Of a stretch of DNA of 54,222 nucleotides, positions 1-9,572 are shown in pieces. The stretch is taken from positions 1 through 54,222 of the forward strand of contig NZ_RCBY01000024.1 of assembly GCF_003838195.1 (NCBI RefSeq), written 5' to 3'. The notes beneath the pieces are model-generated. The model saw only the letters and a program-made list of their open reading frames with translations. It searched no databases and was not told where the DNA came from. The DNA is from Okeania hirsuta (GTDB lineage: Bacteria > Cyanobacteriota > Cyanobacteriia > Cyanobacteriales > Microcoleaceae). Each line of letters opens with the position of its first letter. Positions within the stretch are counted from its first letter, which is position 1. Position numbers and translations under genes: made by a program.

Positions 1-118
1 TACCTTGACCTGTGAAGTATTCAGTGGCAATACCAATGACAAAGCCTAACATTGCTAGGCGACCATTCCAAGTTTCTGCAAAGTCGGTGAAGCCTACTTT
101 TTTATCTTGATTTTCCAT
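1..118 (-). CDS. High-light-inducible protein (Hlip/SCP), N-terminal part
   Basis: The 39 visible codons begin MENQDKKVGF and contain the chlorophyll-binding signature ETWNGRLAMLGF, whose Glu, Asn and Arg ligate chlorophyll in the Hlip/LHC family. Hlips are single-helix thylakoid proteins that bind chlorophyll and carotenoid and protect photosystem II assembly intermediates under light stress. The gene runs off the left edge, so the rest of the helix is not seen. I chose the ATG at 118 because a GAGG lies 9 bases upstream; an in-frame ATG at 124 would leave too little room for that site. High confidence in family, none in which paralog it is. Confidence 0.9.
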   Translation of the reverse strand, partial: MENQDKKVGFTDFAETWNGRLAMLGFVIGIATEYFTGQG

Positions 119-124
119 GACCAT

Positions 125-1270
<1,146 letters not shown>

Positions 1271-1666
1271 ATGGAAGGTTGTACAGTTACGGATCTGAAG
1301 ATTGACAGCAAAAAAAACTGTTATGTCCTTGACGCTGAAGCTATGCGACAGATACAGGAAGAAACAGCAGTTTCGACAAAATTAGAACCAGGGATATATG
1401 TAATTAGAATCCGTAGTGGTTTGTTTGGATACCGCAACGATGAAAATAATGTTGGTGAACCCATGGTTATGTTGTGGATTTATGGTGGCAAGTTCATTAA
1501 TAAAAAAACTAACTTGGAGGTTGAAGCTACTTGGTCAACTTTGAATGGTGATGACGATACATTAACTTTAGAAGTAGTGCAAACAACAAACCTTTGTGCT
1601 TTTTTCTTCGATAGTTATATTGATGATAATCAAGGAGAATTGACAATTTCTATAGTTAAAATGTGA
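1271..1666 (+). CDS. Small stand-alone copy of the C-terminal domain of the downstream 1230-aa protein
   Basis: This 131-aa protein of unknown function aligns over almost its whole length with residues 1098-1230 of the protein encoded at 1980-5672. Shared blocks are TAVS-LEPGIYV-RI-SG-FGY, GEP, LLWI-GGK, NKKTN, TWSTLNG and a C-terminal D-Y-DDN-GELT. It has no signal peptide or membrane segment. The conserved aromatic and Gly-rich pattern with alternating hydrophobics suggests a compact beta fold (inference). An AGGA lies 10 bases before the ATG. It stands 313 bp upstream of its larger relative on the same strand, so the pair probably arose by duplication or domain release. I cannot assign a named family. 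Confidence 0.85.
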   Translation: MEGCTVTDLKIDSKKNCYVLDAEAMRQIQEETAVSTKLEPGIYVIRIRSGLFGYRNDENNVGEPMVMLWIYGGKFINKKTNLEVEATWSTLNGDDDTLTLEVVQTTNLCAFFFDSYIDDNQGELTISIVKM

Positions 1667-1979
1667 ATTATTTTTTCTGAACCAAGAGTCATAAATTTCA
1701 AAAAGCACTATTGCTTTATTTTAACTTTACATATAAATAATCAATACTATATTGATCAAAATATATGTATTTAGATTGAAAAAAATCTCAGTCAAAAGCT
1801 AACTGAGGATGTAATTACAAAAATCATTCATAAGGAACTTAGCCTTCAGTTGGAAAAAAAATTAACTGTAAACTTATTAGTAAAAAACTAATAGCTGATA
1901 GGTAAATTATATTCAAGTTGAAGGCTAATTACTAAAGGTTAATTTAACCATATTTTGTCAACCTAAAAGCCAGATAAAA

Positions 1980-4900
1980 ATGTCTTCATCTAGCAAAAAA
2001 TTATTTCAAATATCAGTAGTATTGCTAACCTTAACTGCTACTCCCAAGCCCTTAGCAGCTACTAATATATCTAATATTATCCTAGCTCAATCCGTCAACT
2101 CAAATACTGTCTACTCATTACCTGAATCCCTGCCAAGTGGTACAAAAATCAGATTACATGGCTCTAATAGTATGACAGTCATTAATCGATCACTCAAACA
2201 GCGTTACGAAGAAAAATTTCCAGACGCTCAAGTTGAACTAGCAGCAGGTGATACCAGTGAAGTATTAGAAGCACTCCGAAAAGGAGAAACAGATATAGCC
2301 GCAATAGGACGTCCATTAACTGCTCAGGAAAAAGAGCAAGGATTAGTTGAAGTTCCTATTGAGCGTGGCAAAATTGCTGTGATAGTTAGTCCTGAAAATC
2401 CATTTTCAGAAAATCTCTCATTTGAGCAATTTGCCAAAATACTCCGGGGAGAAATCACAAACTGGTCAGAAATAGGTGGGTCTCAAATCCCAATTCGCTT
2501 TCTTGATCGCCCAGAGTTTAGTGATACCAGAGAAGCTCTTAAAAGTTATGAAGTGTTTAAAAAAAGTCCATTTCAGACAGGAAGTAACACTACTCAGATA
2601 TCTCAGGATGATACAGCAGCAGTCATAAAAGAACTTGGTAAAGATGGAATTAGTTATGCGATCGCCGACCAAGTCATGAATAAGGGAAATGTTCGGGTCA
2701 TTCAGATGCACAAAACCCTACCAGACGATCCTCGTTACCCATATTCTCAACCCCGTAACTATATTTATAACAAAGATGCTGCTCCTCCAGAAGTTCTAGC
2801 ATTTATGGGTTTAGTTACTTCTAAAATTGGTCAAGAAGTTGTGGCAGCATTAGCTCAAGAAGGGGAAACAGAATCTACTATTTCTCCTGGAGCAGCAACG
2901 ACAAACAATTCAGATACTCAAACTGAGACAGCAGCAAACTCACCAGAGGTGGACTCAGGGGAAACAGATGCTGCTATTTCTCCTGGAGTGGTAACGACAA
3001 ACAATTCAGATACTCAAACTGAGACAGCAGCAAACTCACCAGAGGTAGACTCAGCAGCTCCGGGGGCAGTAGTAACAGCACCCAGTCCAAATACTTCCAC
3101 AGTCAATGAAGCAAACTCTTCAGAGGCAGTAGATTCATCTAGTCCCGCTCAATCAGATAGTGCACTATTACCAAATGATATCAGCCAGGAAACAGAAACA
3201 GAAGGATTCCCCTGGTGGCTCCTTTTTCTGTTAGGAATTCCTTTACTAGGAGCCTTAATTTGGGGACTACAGAGAGGGCGTGGAGGTGATTCAGCAAAAA
3301 AAGATATAGAAACTGCCACTCCAGTTGATGGAAATGAAAATAAAGAGATATCAACACCAAAAGTAGGGGTAGATACTACAGATAAAGCAACAACTCCCGC
3401 TGATGGAAATCAAACAACTCCAACAGATGGCATACCAATAGCACCAATAGCAGGAGGATTAGGATTAGCAGGGTTATTAGCAGCATGGGCAAATCACTCC
3501 AAAAATAGTGAAATTAATCTCACAGCACAGCCAAATCAAAGTGGATTAGCAACTTGGTCAGTTCCACAAGCAGACAAAGATGCAGCTAAATCCCATGGAG
3601 GTCAAGAATATCAACTGCGGGTTTATGATGTCACAGATATAGACCTAGATTCACAACCTGCTCCAACTGTGCAGCAGTATGATTGCTCAGAATCAACTAC
3701 AGACAAGCAAATAGATTCTTTAGTACCAGAGCATGACTACCAGACAGAAATAGGTTATGTAACTGATGATGGTCAGTGGTTAAAGTTAGCTCGTTCTGAG
3801 AAAATCAGGATATCAACACCAGAAACTGTTGCTCCAATGGATGGAGGTGACAGTACGGGAATATCAATACCAGAAGTAGGGGTAGATACTACAGATAAAG
3901 CAACAACTCCCGCTGATGGAAATCAAACAACTCCAACAGATGGTATCGGAATAGGTCAAATATTAGGAGGATTAGGAGTCGCAGGATTATTAGCAGCATG
4001 GGCAAATCGAAAACGGGAACTAAATAGTGAAATAAACCTGACATCTCATCATAATAAAAGTGCATCAGTAACTTGGTCAGTTCCACAAGCAGACAAAGAT
4101 GCAGCTAAATTATATGGAGGTCAGCAATATCAACTGCGGGTTTATGATGTCACAAATATCGATCTGGACTCACAACCAGCTCACAGTACCAAGTATTATG
4201 ATTCCGAAGAGTCAAATCAGCAGTGGCAAGTAGGAAATTTACTAGATGATTGCGAATATCAAGCAGAAATAGGTTATGCTACTGATGATGGTCAGTGGCT
4301 ACCATTGGCTCGTTCTAACCGAGTTCGGATATCAGAATATCCTGTAGATGAAAATATAGATGTAACAAAAGAACCAGAATTATTAGGTAAAACACCAGTA
4401 AAATGGGTATTACCTCCCTGTAAAATTACTATTACTCCTGAGAATGAAGAGAATATGATGGTGGTTTGGGAAGTTCCTCAAACTGCGAAAAATGCAATCA
4501 AAGAACAGGGGGGAGAACAATACCAGTTGCGAATTTATGATGTTACAGGTATTGACTTGGATACACAGCCAGCATACAATGTACAAGCCTACGATTGTGA
4601 GGAATCTACTCAGCAAATGCAAGCACCTGTTTTTGTAAAAGAACGCGAATATCAAGCAGAAATAGGCTATGTCACTGATGATGGTGAGTGGTTAAAATTG
4701 GCTCGTTCTAATCGTATCTGGATACCTGTACCTAACTTTACTGTAGACAGTGATGAAGTAAAAAGTACACAATTAGACACAACTCCCACCACAGTAACTA
4801 TTCCAGAGGAAGCATTGAAATCCAGTTGGATTACTATAGTACCTAATGATAATCAGAGTGCTTGTGTTCATTTAGTAGTTTCTCAAGCTGCTAAAGATGC

Positions 4901-5672
4901 AGCAAAACAACAAGGTGGAAAGCAATACCAATTGCGGATTTATGATGTTACAGATGTTGATATAGACTCACAAAAAGCTCAAAAGATACAACAATACGAT
5001 TGTGAGGAGTCTATCCAGAAACAGAAAATACCTATCAATGTTGGTTCTCTTAGTTATGTTGATTATTTAGCAGAGATTGGTTATGTCACTGATAATTTGC
5101 AGTGGCTAAGGATTGTTTGTTCTGACCCACTGCGAATACCTGTTTTGACTCGAACTGATGATATTGAGGCAGTAGGAACAGTTCTTCCTGGCGAAACAGC
5201 TATTGATACAGATGTAATATCTCAAGTATCAGAAAGTGAAGAAGAAACAGCGATCGCAGCAAGCAATATTACTCCTGGTGACTGTGAGATTCAGCATCTT
5301 GTTGTCCATAGTCATAACAATTGCTATTCACTAAATGATGCACAAATCAAGGGACTGCAAGAAACGGCCGTCTCTAAAACCCTTGAACCAGGTATTTATG
5401 TTGCACGGATTAAAAGTGGTACATTTGGTTACGGTTCTAATATTTGTCCCTCTGGTGAACCATTTGTTTTACTTTGGATTTTTGGTGGAAAAGTCAAGAA
5501 TAAAAAGACGAATATTCCGGTTGGGCAAACCTGGTCTACTTTGAATGGGTATCACGAAACACTAACGTTAGAGGTTTTGGAGACCACTACTTTGTATGTC
5601 TTTTTTGTTGATACTTATCCTGATGACAATAACGGAGAGCTTACTGTTTCTGTAGCTAAGTTATATTCCTAA
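1980..5672 (+). CDS. PstS-like substrate-binding domain, membrane segment and four DUF4912 repeats
   Basis: This 1230-aa chimera starts with a signal-like hydrophobic stretch (residues 8-27). A phosphate-binding-protein-like (PBP/PstS) domain follows at about 55-295, with HGSNSM near its start and ETDIAAIGRPL. Residues 296-408 are Ser/Thr/Pro/Glu-rich and contain a 32-residue duplication. A transmembrane helix (FPWWLLFLLGIPLLGALIWG, about 410-430) ends in Arg/Lys. Four DUF4912-type repeats follow (about 510-612, 683-786, 812-917, 948-1055), each with YQLR-YDVT-D-D near the start and EIGYVTDD-QWL-LARS near the end; the fourth is the most diverged. Residues 1098-1230 are the domain also encoded alone at 1271-1666. 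The expected topology puts the binding domain outside the inner membrane and the repeats in the cytoplasm, unless the short hydrophobic stretches near 485-504 and 657-675 also span. Function is unknown; sensing of an anion such as phosphate is a guess. Confidence 0.88.
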   Translation: MSSSSKKLFQISVVLLTLTATPKPLAATNISNIILAQSVNSNTVYSLPESLPSGTKIRLHGSNSMTVINRSLKQRYEEKFPDAQVELAAGDTSEVLEALRKGETDIAAIGRPLTAQEKEQGLVEVPIERGKIAVIVSPENPFSENLSFEQFAKILRGEITNWSEIGGSQIPIRFLDRPEFSDTREALKSYEVFKKSPFQTGSNTTQISQDDTAAVIKELGKDGISYAIADQVMNKGNVRVIQMHKTLPDDPRYPYSQPRNYIYNKDAAPPEVLAFMGLVTSKIGQEVVAALAQEGETESTISPGAATTNNSDTQTETAANSPEVDSGETDAAISPGVVTTNNSDTQTETAANSPEVDSAAPGAVVTAPSPNTSTVNEANSSEAVDSSSPAQSDSALLPNDISQETETEGFPWWLLFLLGIPLLGALIWGLQRGRGGDSAKKDIETATPVDGNENKEISTPKVGVDTTDKATTPADGNQTTPTDGIPIAPIAGGLGLAGLLAAWANHSKNSEINLTAQPNQSGLATWSVPQADKDAAKSHGGQEYQLRVYDVTDIDLDSQPAPTVQQYDCSESTTDKQIDSLVPEHDYQTEIGYVTDDGQWLKLARSEKIRISTPETVAPMDGGDSTGISIPEVGVDTTDKATTPADGNQTTPTDGIGIGQILGGLGVAGLLAAWANRKRELNSEINLTSHHNKSASVTWSVPQADKDAAKLYGGQQYQLRVYDVTNIDLDSQPAHSTKYYDSEESNQQWQVGNLLDDCEYQAEIGYATDDGQWLPLARSNRVRISEYPVDENIDVTKEPELLGKTPVKWVLPPCKITITPENEENMMVVWEVPQTAKNAIKEQGGEQYQLRIYDVTGIDLDTQPAYNVQAYDCEESTQQMQAPVFVKEREYQAEIGYVTDDGEWLKLARSNRIWIPVPNFTVDSDEVKSTQLDTTPTTVTIPEEALKSSWITIVPNDNQSACVHLVVSQAAKDAAKQQGGKQYQLRIYDVTDVDIDSQKAQKIQQYDCEESIQKQKIPINVGSLSYVDYLAEIGYVTDNLQWLRIVCSDPLRIPVLTRTDDIEAVGTVLPGETAIDTDVISQVSESEEETAIAASNITPGDCEIQHLVVHSHNNCYSLNDAQIKGLQETAVSKTLEPGIYVARIKSGTFGYGSNICPSGEPFVLLWIFGGKVKNKKTNIPVGQTWSTLNGYHETLTLEVLETTTLYVFFVDTYPDDNNGELTVSVAKLYS
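2881..3056 (+). repeat. In-frame 96-bp tandem duplication in the linker
   Basis: Two nearly identical units begin at 2881 and 2977, adding 32 codons each to the low-complexity linker between the binding domain and the membrane helix of the 1230-aa protein. The high nucleotide identity implies a recent event. Confidence 0.85.
3363..3943 (+). repeat. Identical 68-bp direct repeats flanking DUF4912 repeat 1
   Basis: Positions 3363-3430 and 3876-3943 are identical by eye and lie 513 bp (171 codons) apart. They encode the linker VGVDTTDKATTPADGNQTT ahead of repeats 1 and 2. The spacing equals one linker-plus-DUF4912 unit, so repeat 2 probably arose by a recent in-frame duplication of that unit. 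Confidence 0.85.
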
Positions 5673-5724
5673 GTAATAGGGTGGGTAAATCTCGCAATAT
5701 TTATCCATCTACAATTATCTTATT

Positions 5725-5813
5725 AGGACTTACGCAGATACGCTATATATACTGTTCAAAACTATTGTCCAATAGTTAATTTACCCTATAAATAGTGCCT
5801 TTGCGTAAGTCCT
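5725..5813. mobile_element. MITE-like element with AGGACTTACGCA terminal inverted repeats (copy 1)
   Basis: The 89-bp segment starts with AGGACTTACGCA and ends with TGCGTAAGTCCT, exact inverted repeats of 12 bp. The interior is AT-rich and non-coding. A second copy with a different interior lies 79 bp away, and a lone TGCGTAAGTCCT end occurs near 9270. The structure fits a non-autonomous element moved by a transposase encoded elsewhere. Confidence 0.75.
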
Positions 5814-5891
5814 GATTATATTAGATCATGTCCGGATGATCGCTAACAGCGGTTTTCATTTTGGTAGACCACAGTAGGAGCGAATGACCAT

Positions 5892-5980
5892 AGGACTTAC
5901 GCATGAACGCTATTGGTAGGGTGTGTTAGCGATAGCGTAACGCACAAAACCCTAAATCTATATGTCAGTGCGTAAGTCCT
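5892..5980. mobile_element. MITE-like element with AGGACTTACGCA terminal inverted repeats (copy 2)
   Basis: This copy has the same 12-bp ends and the same 89-bp length as its neighbour at 5725, but a different interior that includes GCGATAGCGTAACGC. Equal ends with unlike interiors suggest that the ends are what is mobilised. Confidence 0.75.
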
Positions 5981-6044
5981 GGACCATTTGCTAACGTAGA
6001 AGCTCTTTGCTTTGCTCCGCGACCTGAAAAGTTAATGTACTCCC

Positions 6045-6833
6045 ATGAAATTCACCATATCCGAAAACGTAATTATCAAGAAACCTCTCCCAGCAGCAGG
6101 TATTGTTTGCTCCAATCCTCAGCGCGCTCAACGTCTAGTCAACCGTTATTTTCCTTCAGCTCAATTACATACCGACAGTTGGGGCATAGTTATCTACACA
6201 GGTAGTTACCAGGGGCACTATATGTTTGTTGCCAGTGTACCAATGGGTGCTGGTGGATCTGGCTTTGCTTTTCTGGAAATGTATGCTGCTGAAGCTAATT
6301 ATATTGTTCGCTACGGGTCTAACGATCGATATGTAACTCCAGACAATCTTAGAGACATTAATATCATTGACGAAGCTAATAACCTTTATGGGTTGATGCG
6401 CGATTCGGGTCTTTCTGCTTCACAATTGGGTCAGAGTCTTTTTGCTTCTCCCTTACTGGTAGACAGTCTTCGGCATCAGGCAGAATCACTGTTTTACCCA
6501 GTACAGTTAATGATTTGCCATCATGTTGAAGATTATCATGCTTATAATTACCCTGAGCTAATCGGAGAAAGGACTGATAATGTTAAAAGTCTGATTAATA
6601 TCTTAGAAAGCAGTACCCAGAAAAATAGTGCCTGGGATATGGAAACTGCTGCTTTGTTTTGGCGAGCGACACAGTTTAAGAAACACGCAGTAACAGTTCT
6701 ACAGTCCTTAATTAAGCATCGGGGAGAAATGACACCCTATGAAGGAGAGTATGGACGTATAGCAACAGAAATGGAACAAGTTTTTGGTCAGTTAATTTTA
6801 GATAGCTTAGTGGCCGTTTCTGTGGGTGTTTAA
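6045..6833 (+). CDS. Nucleoside phosphorylase-like protein (PNP/UDP family)
   Basis: This 262-aa protein has the layout of purine/uridine phosphorylases (DeoD/Udp). GIVCSNPQRAQRL fits the phosphate-binding start, YTGSYQGHYMFVASVPMGAGG the central strand and glycine loop, and IVRYGS the position of the conserved phosphate-binding Arg. WDMETAALF corresponds to the ribose-binding Met-Glu motif of the family (DMEtaa/EMEaa). Length is normal. These enzymes cleave nucleosides with phosphate to free base and ribose-1-phosphate in the cytoplasm. Base specificity cannot be read from sequence alone, and several loops differ from classical DeoD, so substrate remains open. It appears monocistronic between repeats; no strong ribosome-binding site is seen. 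Confidence 0.75.
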   Translation: MKFTISENVIIKKPLPAAGIVCSNPQRAQRLVNRYFPSAQLHTDSWGIVIYTGSYQGHYMFVASVPMGAGGSGFAFLEMYAAEANYIVRYGSNDRYVTPDNLRDINIIDEANNLYGLMRDSGLSASQLGQSLFASPLLVDSLRHQAESLFYPVQLMICHHVEDYHAYNYPELIGERTDNVKSLINILESSTQKNSAWDMETAALFWRATQFKKHAVTVLQSLIKHRGEMTPYEGEYGRIATEMEQVFGQLILDSLVAVSVGV

Positions 6834-6884
6834 GGCTGACAGAGACTTTAATGCTGCTGTCAACCTAGAAAACTATGTGCGTCT

Positions 6885-7062
6885 TCCTTGACATGCTCCC
6901 GACGCCCGTGCTTGAGCGACAACGCGGGATTCTTCAACCCGCAAAGGAGTTGCAGTTTATACAGAGGTGATGTCCTCCCCCTGTGTTCTTATATTATAAC
7001 ATGGTCGCTTTCCTATACGACGTTCCCTTGCACTAGAACGCGGGACTTCTCGCTATTTTTTG
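6885..7062. other. GC-rich intergenic patch with hairpins
   Basis: This short patch is richer in GC than its surroundings and contains GCGGGATTCTTCAACCCGC, a stem with GCGGG/CCCGC arms. A second GCGGGACTTCTCGC occurs near 7042, followed by a T-run (7056-7061). It might be the end of a lost IS200/IS605-type element or a terminator region. No protein is supported. Confidence 0.35.
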
Positions 7063-7866
7063 TTAAAAATTAACACTAATAAACTGTGACTCTGGCAACG
7101 CTGCTATTTCTGTCGAAGTTGTGTTCAACACATATCCTAAAAGCTGATTTGTACCACTCATTTTAATCGCAGTACCCTCTAAAACACCATCATTATTTGG
7201 ATCTAAATCCTGTACTGAAATATCTGCTTTGGTTAACAGTTCAAGTTCATCACTGACAAATGGTAAAATCAAATTTGTATTAATCCCAAACTCCTCAAAA
7301 CTATTAAAATCTTCAAATATCAAATCAGATTTTGTCATCCCTCCTGTTAATCCAATAATATCTTCAGAAGAGTTAAAATCAGTAATAATTGCATTAGGCA
7401 ATTCAACACTACTGGGAATTCCTGGAAGTAAAGAAATAACATTACTTAAATCTTGTGTTATTCCTGCTAACTCTGTTCTGAAAACATATACATCACTTCC
7501 CAAACCACCTTTATAAATATCAACACCAGCATCACCAATCAGAGTATCATTACCATCTCCACCATTTAATAGATCGGTACCTTTACCTCCATATAATATG
7601 TCATCACCAAGGCCACCGTTGAGAAAATCTGTGTCCTTGTTGCCATACAAAATATCATTACCACCCTCTCCAAATAACTCATCTTTCCCTTCACCACCAA
7701 AAATTAAGTCGTTGGCAGATGAACCAGTAATGATATCATCACCACTGAGAGCTAATACTCCCCCAGGAAAAGAAGTAGCTTGCTCTACTGTGAGAATCTC
7801 ATTATCATCACCGTTTGTTCCCAATAAACGAGGAGAAGAGTCTGAAAAATCTGGAATAAGTACCAT
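7063..7866 (-). CDS. RTX-type calcium-binding repeat protein
   Basis: This 267-aa acidic protein has a block of nonapeptide repeats of the GGxGxDxLx type at about residues 50-125 (FGGEGKDELFGEGGNDILYG, LNGGLGDDILYGGKGTDLL). Such repeats form a calcium-binding parallel beta-roll and are typical of substrates of type I secretion. There is no N-terminal signal peptide, as expected for that route. The remaining C-terminal half (about 130-267) matches no enzyme I recognise, so the protein may be structural or surface-associated. It faces the nucleoside phosphorylase gene tail to tail and diverges from the ABC gene at 7957. That ABC gene is of exporter NatA type and not a type I secretion ATPase, so the two need not work together. 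Confidence 0.85.
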   Translation of the reverse strand: MVLIPDFSDSSPRLLGTNGDDNEILTVEQATSFPGGVLALSGDDIITGSSANDLIFGGEGKDELFGEGGNDILYGNKDTDFLNGGLGDDILYGGKGTDLLNGGDGNDTLIGDAGVDIYKGGLGSDVYVFRTELAGITQDLSNVISLLPGIPSSVELPNAIITDFNSSEDIIGLTGGMTKSDLIFEDFNSFEEFGINTNLILPFVSDELELLTKADISVQDLDPNNDGVLEGTAIKMSGTNQLLGYVLNTTSTEIAALPESQFISVNF

Positions 7867-7956
7867 AACTTAGTATGCCTCCTAAAATATGCTAAATTTC
7901 TTGCTGTTCTATTTATGGCCAATGTTGCCTGTAACTCAAATTAATATTCAAAAGTT

Positions 7957-8955
7957 ATGTCTATTATACTCGCTAAAAATCTGAGCAAAATCTACCCAGT
8001 AGCCATCAAAGAACCAGGAATTAAGGGAACATTAATTCATTTTATACGTCGCACCTACCAATATGTTAAGGCAGTTGAAGATATTACATTTGAAATAGAC
8101 CCGGGGGAAGTAGTGGGATTTCTCGGACCCAACGGTGCTGGCAAAACTACTACTCTGAAAATGCTCACAGGTTTAATTCATCCGTCTAACGGTATAGTTA
8201 AAGTCGGAGATTATGTCCCCTTTGAACGCAAGAGAAAATTTTTAGAGCAAATTACCTTAGTCATGGGGCAAAAACAACAGTTAATCTGGGATTTACCAGT
8301 GTTAGACTCTCTAAAAATTAATGCTGCTGTTTATGGTCTTTCTGACAAAGAATATTACAGACGGTTGATGGAATTAACAGAGATGTTGTCCCTGGAGGGA
8401 AAGTTGAAGCAACCAGTCAGAAAATTATCTTTGGGGGAGCGGATGAAGGCAGAGTTGATGGCGGCGTTATTACATCAACCGAAAGTTTTGTTTTTGGATG
8501 AACCAACTTTAGGTTTAGATATAAATGCACAAGTGGCAGTGCGGGAGTTTTTGCAAGAATATAATCAACGTTATCAGGCAACTGTGTTATTGACGAGTCA
8601 TTATATGGCTGATATTACGGCTTTATGTAAGCGCGTGTTATTGATATATCAAGGTCAGTTAATTTATGATGGCAGTTTAGATGGTTTGCTTGATCGTTTT
8701 GCTCCTTATCGAGAGGTACAAATAGAATTACTTAATCCTGTGCCTACGGATGTAGATAATTTTGAGCAACATTTATCTAATTATGGGGAGGTGGAAATGC
8801 TGGAAGGTCAGTCAGTACATTTATTGGTACGCCGGGAAAATTTAACGGCAACTGTAGCTCAGATTTTGGCAGAATTAGAAGTGCAAGATTTAACGGTGAC
8901 TGACCCACCTATTGAGGAGGTCATTGGTAGAGTTTTTCGTGCAGGAAAAGTTTAA
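7957..8955 (+). CDS. ABC-2 type exporter, ATP-binding protein
   Basis: This 332-aa ATPase has Walker A GPNGAGKTT (about residues 57-65), the ABC signature LSLGE (157-161), Walker B VLFLDEP (177-183), and the H-loop His in TSHYMAD. The pre-Walker region with RRTYQYVKAVEDITFE and the C-terminal extension are typical of the NatA-like ATPases that pair with DUF990/ABC-2 permeases in cyanobacteria. It would energise efflux of an unknown substrate across the inner membrane. Its likely permease is at 10437, but about 1.5 kb of repeats and a broken DUF1963 gene now lie between them. The ancestral operon has probably been split or stretched. Confidence 0.9.
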   Translation: MSIILAKNLSKIYPVAIKEPGIKGTLIHFIRRTYQYVKAVEDITFEIDPGEVVGFLGPNGAGKTTTLKMLTGLIHPSNGIVKVGDYVPFERKRKFLEQITLVMGQKQQLIWDLPVLDSLKINAAVYGLSDKEYYRRLMELTEMLSLEGKLKQPVRKLSLGERMKAELMAALLHQPKVLFLDEPTLGLDINAQVAVREFLQEYNQRYQATVLLTSHYMADITALCKRVLLIYQGQLIYDGSLDGLLDRFAPYREVQIELLNPVPTDVDNFEQHLSNYGEVEMLEGQSVHLLVRRENLTATVAQILAELEVQDLTVTDPPIEEVIGRVFRAGKV

Positions 8956-9120
8956 TTTAAGTCAAAAGTCAAAAGTCAAAAGTTTGAAAGGTTTCAATTT
9001 TTTAAATTAATTACTAAATATCAATTAGTATTTTCTTGGTTTAGCTTGTGAGGCGATCGCTAAACTACTAATTGATCAGCTAATGTAATAAATAATCTGA
9101 ATCCTTACATTTTTTAAATT

Positions 9121-9250
9121 AATTAGGGTTTTCTGAAAAAGTCTTTTAGTAGGAGGAGACAGGAGACAGGAGACAGGAGAAATGGGAATTAAGAGGAGGT
9201 AGAAGTAAGAATTGTCAATTTGGGATTTTTCTGCCCAACTCTTACGTATG
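9121..9250 (+). mobile_element. AATTAGGG element, copy A (3'-truncated)
   Basis: It begins AATTAGGGTTTTCTGAAAAAGT, continues with GGAGACA heptamers, a GAGGAGGTAG block and TTTTTCTGCCCAACTCTTA, then breaks off. The following bases run into a TGCGTAAGTCCT end of a different element, so this copy lacks the usual right terminus. Confidence 0.7.
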
Positions 9251-9290
9251 GTGCTTTCAAGGTGATTCTGCGTAAGTCCTGTTACTTATT

Positions 9291-9526
9291 AATTAGGGTT
9301 TGCGTATGGAAAGTATTTTGGTAGGGGTAGGAGACAGGAGACAGGAGAAATGGAAATTATAGAGGAGGTAGTCGTAAAAATTGTCCCAAGATTTTTCTGC
9401 CATAATCATCCCAAAATACTAGCTTTATGCAGCTGTTTAGACCGAAACAGGCGCACTTTTTTAGACAAAAAAAAGCTGAAACCCATATCTGTCAGTGCTT
9501 TGATATTTAATCAGCAAGCCCTAATT
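9291..9526 (+). mobile_element. AATTAGGG element, copy B
   Basis: This 236-bp copy runs from AATTAGGGTTTGCG to AATCAGCAAGCCCTAATT, so its ends form an imperfect inverted repeat (AATTAGGGyTTGCtga). GGAGACA heptamers lie near the left end. The interior is similar to copies C and D but has drifted. Confidence 0.75.
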
Positions 9527-9572
9527 ACTATCCTCCAAATAGTTTATTTAATTTTTTCTACAAATAAATATT

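Larger units (their letters stand above)
5673..6044. other. Intergenic region with two small inverted-repeat elements
   Basis: The gap holds two elements with AGGACTTACGCA ends (5725-5813 and 5892-5980). Between them (about 5821-5880) lies a fragment with GCGGTTTTCAT and TGGTAGACCACAGTAG, a motif pair that recurs near 45400-45460. No gene is seen. Confidence 0.65.
8956..9572. other. Repeat-filled gap between exporter ATPase and DUF1963 remnant
   Basis: It contains AGTCAAAAGTCAAAAGTC tandem heptamers (about 8960-8984), one HIP1 octamer near 9053, and two copies of the AATTAGGGTTTGCTGA element (9121-9250 and 9291-9526). No intact gene is present; the short open frame over 9350-9580 is repeat sequence. 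Confidence 0.7.

Noticed and set aside
7229-7873. Two plus-strand open frames opposite the RTX gene
   Set aside because: They arise from the repetitive RTX coding strand and are Ser/Pro-rich shadows.
9150-9180. Tandem GGAGACA heptamers as a possible CRISPR array
   Set aside because: The units are 7 bp with no spacers, and no cas genes are present in the window.
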